Assembly (NCBI GenBank): GCA_023101885.1
Contig: JALPQD010000076.1
Location: forward strand, 1,142,897-1,206,896
Direction: 5' to 3'
DNA: 64,000 nucleotides
From: Typhlomys cinereus
Taxonomy: Eukaryota > Chordata > Mammalia > Rodentia > Platacanthomyidae
Shown: positions 46,857-57,189 of the stretch, one piece after another
Layout of the letters: each line of letters starts with the position of its first letter
How positions within the stretch are numbered: position 1 is the first letter of the stretch
Notes under the pieces: generated by a model
Databases searched by the model: none
Told to the model about the DNA's origin: nothing
Seen by the model: only the letters and a program-made list of their open reading frames with translations
Translations under genes and position numbers: made by a program

Positions 46857-47861
46857 GAAAAAATAGTACTATACTGACAGGAGAGCAGTGTTTGGTGCTG
46901 TTAGTCCCATCCATAGAGTTCATGGTCTTAGGCAATGCTTACATTTGGCTGGTGTATCCGTGTGCTGGTGGCCTGGCCAGTGAGGAGGGTTCTGGGTGGT
47001 GATCTCTCAAAATGGAAAGGTGTTCGACTGCCCAAAAGACTGTGAGAACCTGCCATAGGGGCAGGAAGATGGTGGTTCTGTAGCTGGAGGATGTTGCATG
47101 GAAAATAATAGTCTGGGTTGGACAGAGAGCCAAGCCCATATCTGTCTGCCCCAAACAGTCTTAGGAACTTCTGGCTTCACTTTTAAAATCAGTTTAGTAA
47201 CCAAAAAGATTAGTAATACAAGTAAGAAAACATAACCAGCTATGTTGATGAGGATGATTAGAAACTTCCAAATTTCCACTTACCTGCACCCACAACATAG
47301 CGACAAATAAACGTATTGTTCTAGCCAACTGGCTGAGGGTTCCTTTGCAGTGTTCGGATGGGTTCGGATGGAAACAGTGAACAAGCCGAAGAAGTTCCCG
47401 TGGCTTTGGCAACTGTGCACTCATCAGTGCCAGAAGCTTGTGGGCCAGGCTTTCAAACCCAGCTTGGAGCAATAAGCCCCGAGAACTGGAGCCTATGGTT
47501 CCAAACTCTAGAAGCCAGTTGCCATAGATCAGAGCTGCTGTGGGCTTTCAAGGTAAGCGGCTCATGCTCTGTGCCTTAACATTATAGACTTACAGCTCCA
47601 AGCTTTCAAAACCAGGGACTTGATGCTCAATCACTGACATTTCACTCTAGGCCTTGAGTACCAGCAGCCCAGCACCCAACAGCTAATGTTACATTTCCCA
47701 GGCTCCAGGTGTCTGGATCTGAGGGTTTTAACCCACAGTGACTCTTCCGAACTTTTTTGGCAACAAAATCTTGCAGCTCTTGTTATCTTGACTCTTCACA
47801 GGCTCTCTGCCTTGAGCTCCTCACGACCTCTTCCCTTCCACATAGTTCCCCACATTTTCTA

Positions 47862-47879
47862 TTATTTATTATTTATTCA

Positions 47880-47927
<48 letters not shown>

Positions 47928-48138
47928 ACCACAGACGAATTCGGGAACCACCATGGACCACCTCCACCTCCTCCTTGTTTACTCTTCCCCGGGATTCACA
48001 GGCTCCGCCTTACCAGGACCAGAAATGCAGGCCGCCCCACTTCCTCCTGGCATCTATACGTGGGGTCTAGGATCCGAACTCAGGACCTTCCGCCTGCAAG
48101 GCAGAGGCTTAACCCCTGAGCCACCTCTCCAGCCCCAC
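47862..48138 (-). mobile_element. Young B2-like SINE, antisense
   Basis: On the minus strand: GGGGCTGGAGAGGTGGCTCAG head, body with a small deletion relative to the 8190 copy, CA tract and TTGAATAAATAATAAATAA. A perfect 16-bp duplication (TTCCCCACATTTTCTA) flanks it at 47846-47861 and 48139-48154. Confidence 0.92.
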
Positions 48139-48920
48139 TTCCCCACATTTTCTACCCTAGGCCTCCTTCCAGAGTTTTTCAGATGCTGAGGAGCACTTAC
48201 TGCTGCTGCTGCCATTGCTAAAAGCAGACCCCCCCCAAGATTTTGGCTGTTCTTTCTGCAACTATCTCATATCACACTATCCACAATAAACACTGTAGAT
48301 AGGCAGATGAAAGACCATTCCACTTGAGAGAAAAATATCATGGGGGCCTAATGTTACAACACCAGGTTGTTGTAGTACACAGGAGAAAAATCTTTCAGAT
48401 AGACCTGAAGAACCTGAGAGTTTATCTGCTTGATAGCTAGAAAAGGGGTAGGGAATGCACCATCACAACTGCTCTTTGAGCTCAAGTGAGGCTCAATATG
48501 GCTTTTTGCCGAGTCACAAAAGGAAGTGATCTGCCTGTTATGGTGAACAAGATTAGCTTTGAGATGAATGGGGCCATTGAGAGATCATAAAGCTTGTCAG
48601 GGCCAAACCGAAGTCTGTCTCTGAGCTGCTGCGAGCTGTCTAGAGCAGTCAGGACAAGAATGTGACCTCCTGACAGCAGCCACCATGCACTGGTCCCAGC
48701 ACTGGAGCTGAGCGTGCTCAGATGTTCCAGAGTGTTCAGAGCAGCCCGTCTGTCATCCTGGTAACGTTCAGTTGTCAAAGGTCAAAGAAGTGCCTGTTGA
48801 TTGATAACTTTCCATTTAAGGCCACAGGGCATAAGGGAAGGGTGTGATAGCTGTCTATCAAATGGTCAGGACGTCAGTCATTTAAGAGAAAAACTTATGT
48901 CAGAACCCCACCAACTATAC

Positions 48921-48976
<56 letters not shown>
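48921..48976. repeat. (CT)10(AT)18 compound microsatellite
   Basis: A CT run joined directly to an AT run. The AT part is self-complementary and could extrude a cruciform; it is likely polymorphic. Confidence 0.95.
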
Positions 48977-48981
<5 letters not shown>

Positions 48982-49774
48982 CCTTAGCCAGTTACCCTTA
49001 GGGAGAGTTGGGTTTCTCTTACATTACTGTCACCAAATTCTTTGACTACTGAAATGCATCCAGTTTTGAGAGACAGCTCAAGTCTCTCCAGGTGAAAATA
49101 AAAGGTAAACTCAAGGAGACAGGGAAGGCACTAGGTAAAATCATCACCACCATTGGATGTAGTTTGCATGCGTCAGTGGATCTTTAGGGTTACGAAAACC
49201 ACCATGAGCAAGTTGAGGAAAACCATTTTCCAGTCTCCTTGTGGTTCTTCCTTTCATCATCTTCTAAATGCATGAGTTCCCCTTCCATGTCAGGAATCCA
49301 GGATATTGGAGATATTTGTGTGAATGCCACGTCCCCTTGTGTGACAGACTTACTCAATTAACTTGTCCTCAGACAGAATGATCATGTGCCCTGGCAGCTT
49401 GCCCTCTTTACTGCCACATTTTTGCAGGAAGGGGAGGATGCCCTTTGCACTATAGATCCAGACAAGTGTGTGTGTGAGAAAAACCAGTTTTCTTCTCTGC
49501 TGTCTTGGCAGACTCATTTCCATCTGTCTTTTCTTCTTCTTTGCCTACTTGGCAAGTGATCTAAAGAATATAATTTTTGCTTAATATTGGTTGCTAAGTA
49601 CCTGTAATCAATGAATCCAAACTGTTAAAAGACAACATTCTAAGCAAAAAAGAATTTAGGTGTAAACAGGCTGATTGATTACATCTTGAGTCTATCTTGA
49701 GCTCTGTTTGAACATATGTTCATTGTGATTGGTTGAGACTTAGCACTTCTATTTCAGGAAGAGTAACTGCCGTG

Positions 49775-50115
49775 CTAAAATATCTGATAAGAGCAATTTA
49801 AAGGAGAAAGGATTTATTTTGTCTCATAGTTTGAAGATACAGTCCATCGTGGTGGGAAAAGTACTGCCACAGGAGTGTGGAGGATGGAACCCATTGTGTC
49901 TATAGTCATGAAGCTGAGAGACATGAATCCTGATGTGCACACAGTTGACTCTATTTAGTCTAGACTCCAGCCTATGGAGTGATGCTGCCCACATCCAGGG
50001 TGGGTCTTCCCACGTTAGTTAAACCTCTCTGGAAAATCCTCAAAGACATGACCAGAGGTTTATAGCCCAAGTGATTCTAAATCTCATCAGGTTGACAAGA
50101 AAGAATCCCTCACAG
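49775..50115 (+). repeat. URR1-like non-autonomous DNA transposon
   Basis: GAGAAAGGATTTATTTTGTCTCATAG, ACAGTCCATCGTGGTGGGAA, GGTGGGTCTTCCCACGTTAG and ATCAGGTTGACAAG follow the order of the rodent URR1 family. Confidence 0.6.
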
Positions 50116-50714
50116 CAAGGTTCAGTAGCTTGCCTCCCTTGAGTCAGACTGTTACTCATCATTAGCTTCCTTTGAGAATTCAGCAGGGAGGGGCTCACCT
50201 CAGCTGTCCGCTGGTCCCACACCTGACGAATGTGCCCAAGTGCTCTTTGTTTGCTTATCAGAGATTTTTTTCTAAAGGTTTTTTTTCAGTAATGATTTTA
50301 TCATTTTCATTAAATATTCCTTAAAAATGAATCATTTTGCTGATTGTTATGAAGCATTGCTTAACATCACCAAATAAGAGGTGGTTTGGTCCTTTTTGAT
50401 TGTTAGGCGAAAGTAGTAGTTTCTACATCTTTTATATTAAAAAATGAGCCTCAATTTCAGGGAAATCTATTTTGTGCATTTCTACAATCCACCTGTTTGA
50501 CTCAACTTTCCAGGGCTTTGAGGATGTGAGGAAAAACGTAAACTGTCCATTCCCACCCACCCAGCCCACCAGGCTCATCTTGCTGCACGATCCGCTTGAA
50601 CATCATTCCCTGAAGAGGTGGCTGCAGCTGAGTTGGAGGCTGTCCAGGCTCCAGCACAATATCATGGCGTCCAGGGCCAGTTAGTAGCAGGAGAGCGTGT
50701 GGCCAACACATGGA

Positions 50715-51225
50715 AACTTCACTGGATTCCGTACCATGATAATCCTCGTGTGCCATGCTTCATTAGGTTCTCACAAAAATCCTGTCAGGGGGTTAAGCCT
50801 CCGCCTTGCAGGCGGAAGGTCCTGAGTTCGCATCCCAGATCCCACGTATAGACGCCAGGCGGAAGCGGGGGCGGCCTGTGCTTCTGGTCCTGGTAGGGCG
50901 GAGCCTGTGAATCCCGGGGCAGAAGGAGCTGGAGGCGTCCATGGTGGTTCGCGAATTCATCCGTGGTTCTACACATACTCAGACACACAGACACACACGC
51001 ATGCGCGCACATACACACGCATATGCACACAGTTGAATAAATAATAATAATAATAAAAAAATTTAAAAAAAAATCCTGTCAGGCAGGCAGTGGTACTTCC
51101 TGTGCTTACTGACAAGAAAACTAAGGCACGAGGTACTCACAACATGGTAAGTGGCAGATGGCAGAGTCGGGTTTTGAACCCAAATTATTGGCAGTGAAGC
51201 TCTTAACAATTAGTGATTATAGCAC
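50715..51225 (+). repeat. MIR-like SINE split by a young SINE
   Basis: CATGATAATCCTCGTGTGCC, ATTAGGTTCTCACAAAAATCCTG (before) and GGCAGTGGTACTTCC, GACAAGAAAACTAAGGCACG, GAGTCGGGTTTTGAACCC (after) read as one MIR when the insertion at 50790-51068 is removed. Confidence 0.7.
50790..51068 (+). mobile_element. Young B2-like SINE, 5'-truncated, inside a MIR
   Basis: Starts at GGTTAAGCCTCCGCCTTGC, so about 20 bases of the head are lost. The body, CA/CACGCATG tail and TTGAATAAATAATAATAATAA match the copy at 8190. A perfect 15-bp duplication (AAAAATCCTGTCAGG) flanks it at 50775-50789 and 51069-51083. Confidence 0.92.
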
Positions 51226-52479
51226 CCTTCAGTAAAACAGGCAAAAAAAGAGAGAGAAGGGAAAAGTAGTGAAGGTTTGCTGAAATATATGCATCATACT
51301 TGGACCTAATGAGGTGTCTCTCTTTCATCAATACATAATAATTGTACATAATTTTAAGGCTCGATGTGATATTTCTATTTGTGTCTTCTTTGGGTTGTCT
51401 AAATACTTCAGAATCTTTCCCCTATGGGTCTTGAGAAGTGGCACTAAGATAAACAACAAAAGTTGCTTGAATTTCAGATCCTCGGCAAAGAGTTACAACA
51501 ATATTTGGAGTTCACTTGTTGGTAGCTAGCCTACTTCTTAGTGAAACCAGGTTCATCAATGAAAGCAAAATTTTAGGATGTGTCCATACACATAGGAGAT
51601 GTTTGCTCTTCCATATCTTCTCATTGGGTGTGTTATTCTGTATATTAATATATTTAGAACATCATTGCTACTGTCTTCTGCTTCCTTGGTTCTTGCTCAT
51701 ACACTGTTCTTCATAATTAAAATGTTACTTTGCATGCTTCTCTTTAACCATTTGATTTCAAGGAATGACTTGACAGTTCCAAATTAGTTAAAGATTGGTA
51801 TGTATCTCATTTCTCTCTCTGACAGTGACCTAAAGCCACTAACCTGCACCATGAGATGTCTGTCTGAAGAGGTTTCTGCTTCTCTAATAGCACACTCTTC
51901 TGCTTTCAGAAACCAGCAGCATATTTTGCTGTAAGCTTTCCAGAATGGAATAGATGGCTTTGATTCTTATAATTGCCAAGACTTGGACATTTCCTTCTAG
52001 AATTCAAAAGATAAAAAAGTGATAATGGAAACCATTTTCAAACCTTGGCAATCTCATATTCTTTAAAATGTCTCTTGTAGAGAGCAATGTTTATTAATTA
52101 TCTCAAGGAAACTACTTTCAAATGAGTCATAAGAAGTTGACAGTAAACATAAACATTAAGGATATCACTAGCTGGTTTAAATTTAAGATATAAATAACAT
52201 CAGTTTTGAGAAAGACATTTTCTACTTCATGATAGTTTCCTTGCAGCATGCGTGGTTTCAGGCCAGCTCTAGTACTCCCGCTATAATAAGCAGACATCCT
52301 AGAGCAAAACCGAAATGGTTCAGATTAATATTAATCATATTAGTAATAAGTTCAGATTAATGAAAAGATAGCATACAGGTCTTTCTGGGACCTCAGTACT
52401 GTGTCCCACTATGCACAGTTTTAAATAACTACTTACAAAGTATTGTTACTAATAATAGTCATTCTACTGTGTCACAGAA

Positions 52480-53100
52480 CACCAATTCTGCTAACTAGCA
52501 CTGTGCCATTTCCCCCCCACCCCTCCTCCAGCCTCTGAAACCTTCATGCTACTCTTTACTTCTCTGAGCTCAGCTGGTTTTAAGTTCGCATATGGGTGAG
52601 ATCATGCAGTGTTCGTCTTTCTGCGCCTGGCTCATTTCACTAAATATTATCTTCTCATTGTCAGCTGATTTCACTATTCTTTATCCTTTATTCCAAGTTC
52701 ATCCAGGCCATTGACATGATAAGATTTCATTCTTTTGAAATCTGAATAGTATTTGTGTGTGTGTGTGTGTGTGTGTGTACTCATGGAGGCATATGTATGC
52801 CACAGTGCCTGTGTAGAGGTTAGAGGACAGATTTTATAATCTGCTCCTTCTAGCATGTGGGCCCCAGGGATTGAACTCAAGTTGTTGGGCCTGGGTGGAA
52901 AGTGCTGTACTCACTTTGCCATCTTGTTGACCCTCATACCACATTTCTTTATCGATCCTTTTGATGATAGTGACTCTATATCTTAGCTGCTGTGAACATG
53001 GGACTGCAGGCATGTCTTCAGCATGCCAGCTTCAATGTCTTAGAGTATCTGTACCCAGTAGTAGAACTGCTGGGTCATGTAGTGATTCTATTTTTAGTTT
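52480..53100 (-). mobile_element. Old L1 3' end, antisense, interrupted by SINE and by a young L1
   Basis: GGTGAGATCATGCAGTGTTC, GGCTCATTTCACTAAATATT, AGTTCATCCAGGCCATTGAC and, after the SINE at 52745-52935, GCTGTGAACATGGGACTGC and AGTAGAACTGCTGGGTCATG read as antisense L1. The young L1 at 53119 inserted into it. Confidence 0.75.
52745..52935 (-). repeat. B3-like SINE, antisense, with (TG)n
   Basis: A (TG) run at about 52754-52778, then AGAGGTTAGAGGACAG, GGGATTGAACTCAAGTTG and TGCTGTACTCACTTTGCCATC are antisense B3. Confidence 0.75.
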
Positions 53101-53118
53101 AAAAAATATAAAGCAGAA

Positions 53119-56100
53119 AATCAATAAATGTAATTCATCATGTAAACCAGTCCAAAGTCCAAGACCACATGATACTCTCGATAGATGCAGAAAAAGCTTT
53201 TGACAAGATCCAACAGCCTTTTATGATCAAAACGCTAGAGACAGTAGGAATGGAAGGAACCTTTATCAATATAATAAAAGCTGTATACAACAAGCCCACA
53301 GCAAGGATTATGCTCAATGGGGAACAATTGGAAGCATTCCCACTTCGATCAGGAACTAGACAAGGCTGTCCACTCTCACCACTTCTATTCAATATTGTAC
53401 TTGAAGTCTTAGCTGAAGCCATAAGACAAGAAAGGGACATAAGAGGGATTCAAATCGGCAAGGAAGAAATCAAGCTATCACTATTTGCAGATGACATGAT
53501 CTTATACCTGAGGGATCCCAAAAACTCCACCAGGAAGCTCCTGGAACTAATTGAGAAGTTCAGCAGGGTGGCAGGATACAAAATAAATGTGCAAAAATCA
53601 GAGGCCTTCCTATATGCCCAGAATGAAAGAAGTGAAAAAGCCTTGAGAGAAACCATGCCATTTACTATAACCCCTAAAAAAATGAAATACCTTGGTATAA
53701 ACCTAACTAAGGAGGTAAAAGACCTTTACAATGAAAACTTTAAAATCCTAAAGAAAGAAATTGCAGAAGACACCAGAAGGTGGAAAGACCTCCCTTGTTC
53801 CTGGATTGGCAGAATCAACATTGTAAAAATGACCATCCTACCAAAGGCAATATACAGATTCAATGCTATACCAATCAAAATCCCAAAGCAATTCTTCAAA
53901 GAAGTTGACCAAACAATCTCAAAGTTCATATGGAGGCACAAAAGACCCAGGATAGCAAAAACAATCCTGAGTAACAAAAACACAGCTGGAGGTATTACCA
54001 TACCAAACCTAAGTCTATACTACAAATCCATAGTTATAAAGACAGCCTGGTACTGGCTCCAAAATAGACACACAGATCAATGGATAAGGATTGAAGACCC
54101 AGATATAAGCCCACAAAGTTACAGCCATTTGGTCTTTGACAAAGGGGCCCAAAGAATCCAATGGAAAAAGAACAGCATCTTCAACAAATGGTGCTGGCAA
54201 AACTGGATCTCCACAAGCAGAAGATTAAAGCTGGACCCGTACTTGTCACCATGTACAAGACTTAATTCCAAATGGATCAAGGACCTTGATATCAGGCCAG
54301 AGACTTTAAAAACCATAGTTGAAAGGATAGGGAACTCCCTCGAGCTGATTGGGCTAGGCCAACACTTCCTAAACAGACATCCAATGGCACAGTCACTGCT
54401 ACCAACTCTCAACAGTTGGGATCTTGTGAAATTAAAGAGCTTCTGTTCAGATAAAGAGATTGTCACACGAGCTCAAAGGCAACCCACAGAATGGGAGAAA
54501 ATCTTCACTAACCACATATCTGACAGAGCTCTACTGTCCAGAGTGCACAAAGAACTTAGAAAATTAAACTCCAAGGAAAACACTGGCCCAATTAAAAAAT
54601 GGGCCCTGGAACTTCAAAGAAACTTTACCAGGGATGAAATTAAAATGTCTAACAATTATCTTAAAAAATGCTCCACTTCCTTCGCCATCAGGGAAATGCA
54701 AATCAAAACTTCCCTGAGATATCATCTCACCCCGGTCAGGATGGCAAAAATCCACAATACAAACAACAACAAATGCTGGAGAGGATGTGGAGAGAGGGGA
54801 ACTCTCCTACATTGTTGGTGGGAATGCAGGCTCATACAGCCACTCTGGCGAGCCGTCTGGAGATTCTTAAAGAAATTAAAGATTGAAATGCCGTATGACC
54901 CTGCTATCCCACTTTTGGGAATAACCTCCCATGCAGCAGAGGTTCGCCTCGATAGCACAAGCTCGACCATGTTCATAGCAGCACTGTTTACAATAGCAAA
55001 GTCCTGGAATCAACCTAAATGTCCAACAGTTGACGAGTGGATAAGGAAACTGTGGTACATCTATACAATGGAGTACTACTCAGCCATCAAAAATGATGAA
55101 TTACTGGAATTTGCTGGGAAATGGATGTCATTAGAAAGAATTATATTAAGTGAAGTATCCCAAACCCAGAAAATTAAGCGCCATATGTACTCCCTAATAG
55201 GTGGCTCCTAGTACCAAACTCACCCAGCCCACATTGAGACACTCAAAAGTAAACCTATGTAACACAGTAATTGCAAGGATTATGAACAAGAGAGATGGGT
55301 TAGGAGGGCCATACCAGAAACAAGGAGAGAGGAGACCATGTTACAGCAGAGAAAATAGGCCTCCATCAAGGTCTGCAAGTAAGTAATGAGAAACCTGGTT
55401 AAGTTCACAGACGTTCTTTCCTGATCTCACCAGAAGGGGAGGGCATATAGTCTAGCAGATAAAAAGTAATCATTTTGCAAATGGGTGATGGACCCCTCCC
55501 TCAGTGAGGTTTCCTACTCTTATTACATCTACCCTTGAATGTGCTATTACAACAAGACTCCAGTTTAACAGCTTTTTGTCTCTGGCCAGGGGGTGACATA
55601 CAGTGCCCAGCAGAATGGAGTGAAGGGAATTGCAGGAGCAGCAAAACTGCAAAAGAAAATCAACAAACCACAATCCAGAACTTCAGAGACTCTATATCAA
55701 TCACATAGAACTAGGACAGCCTAATCTCTCCCCATCCTGGAGCTCAGGGACATTTGCGGAAGAGGGGGCGGTAAGATTGTAAGAGCAAAAGGATGGGAGG
55801 AGCAACGATTTGCAAGATTCTCAACAATAGTTGGGGCCAAAGCAATCATAATGGGACTTTGCATGCCCTGCGCAATGTCCAGCGCACTGTTGCCCTCATA
55901 AAGTCTAGCATCTGTTAAGGGCACCGAGACCCCTGGAGGCAAGGGATTGACAGCCATAGTAGTGATCTTATGCTTAAGGGGAACAAGAGAAAGGGCTTAT
56001 GGAAATGCCACTGGGTCCTTATATGTCATCGGAGAGGAGGACCCAGAGGAGAGTTAGGCGTACACAATAAAGGACTCTTTGGGAATTGGGGGGGAGGCAC

Positions 56101-56179
56101 TGGGGGAAGGGGAGGGGGAGGAGGGGGGAGGGAGGGAACTGGTAAAAAATTTTAAAATGTATAATTAAATTTTTAATAA
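53119..56179 (+). mobile_element. Young L1, 5'-truncated within ORF2, about 3.06 kb
   Basis: Non-LTR retrotransposon. It contains an unbroken 3' part of ORF2 (to the stop at 55209-55211), a 3' UTR of about 970 bp with a G-rich purine tract (about 56085-56145) and an A-rich end. A perfect 18-bp target-site duplication (AAAAAATATAAAGCAGAA) flanks it at 53101-53118 and 56180-56197. Promoter, ORF1 and the endonuclease domain are absent, so it cannot move by itself. The host site is an older antisense L1. Confidence 0.96.
53121..55211 (+). pseudogene. L1 ORF2 protein, 5'-truncated: reverse transcriptase and C-terminal domain
   Basis: The frame is open from 53121 (the first methionine, at 53169, is internal, not a natural start) to TAG at 55209-55211, nearly 700 codons against about 1,280 in intact L1 ORF2. 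Counting from the 53169 Met: [11 protein letters not shown] at 4-14 carries the RT motif A aspartate; [14 protein letters not shown] at 62-75 is motif B; FADD at 106-109 is the catalytic motif C. The thumb and C-terminal domain follow, with the cysteine motif [18 protein letters not shown] near the end. The endonuclease domain is missing. The absence of any stop or frameshift over 2.1 kb shows the insertion is recent. No promoter is visible, so expression is unlikely except as part of the Tnfrsf19 pre-mRNA. Confidence 0.95.
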
Positions 56180-57189
56180 AAAAAATATAAAGCAGAATGG
56201 ATTTTTCAAATTGTTCTCACTGCAAAAAAAAAAAAGTTTAAGTTAATGGAATGCTAACTGGTGATTTGATCGGCAACCACTAAATTCTATGGCAACACCT
56301 GATTCCCCATAAATATGTGCATTTTCTTTGTCAAATAGAAATTTCAGTAAACTTTGTCTCATGGTGCCACAGTCAAGATAGCCACAGGGGTCCTTGTGCA
56401 GACAGTAGACTTGGATTGTTCTGAGCTTCGCCTGAGACCTCCCTATGCATGACCTAGTGCAGAAATCCAAGTGGAAAATACAGATGCAATGCTTTGCTTT
56501 CTAGAGGCACATCCCGCTCAAAATAAAAGGGTTCCAATGAACCATCAATTGTAGCATTAAAACAAAGGGAACCTACCTCAGGAACTGGAAAAGACAATCA
56601 AGCTCCTAAGTTCTGTATTACAAACACATATCACACTATTGCTCAACAGAGAAGCATTTGCAAAGCTGTGCTGCTGACACGAGGTCAGTTCAAAAGCAAA
56701 TGCAGTGAAACAGGACACTCAGCCCTCGGGGAGGGTTTCAAGACTGGTCTGGTGTGCTGAGTTTGCTTTCATTTCATGCACAGCTGTCTGTCCTCAGTGC
56801 AGATGTTAGAAGCCTGGCTGGCCCGTGTTCTCCAGTCTCAGATACTAGTGAGCAAAGACATCAAGTCAGAGGGGGGATAGAGATGGATAGATAAGGAATG
56901 ATTCCTTAGGGAATAATCTTACTGTTTCTATAATCTTCTATTATCATTTGAAAATTGACACTTGTTGAAATGACCTACACAAACAAGATAAAGATGATGG
57001 TTATAAATTTCCACCCAGCTTACCCCTCTTATTTTACTTAATGACATCATGTTTGCAAATCATACCTTGATTCACTGTGGTTTAAACTCACTGGGTAATC
57101 AGTTTGTGAACCACTCTAGTCAGTAGGATCACTGACGGTAGGGGCTACACCAAATCTGCATGTCATTTTAAGGAGTCCTGTATTGGAAC

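Noticed and set aside
46570..47002. Ser/Leu-rich and Arg/Glu-rich open frames on both strands
   Set aside because: Produced by the CTCTGT tract; frames on both strands across the same repeat are not credible proteins.
53450..54466. Minus-strand frames opposite L1 ORF2
   Set aside because: Shadows of the intact ORF2 reading frame on the other strand.
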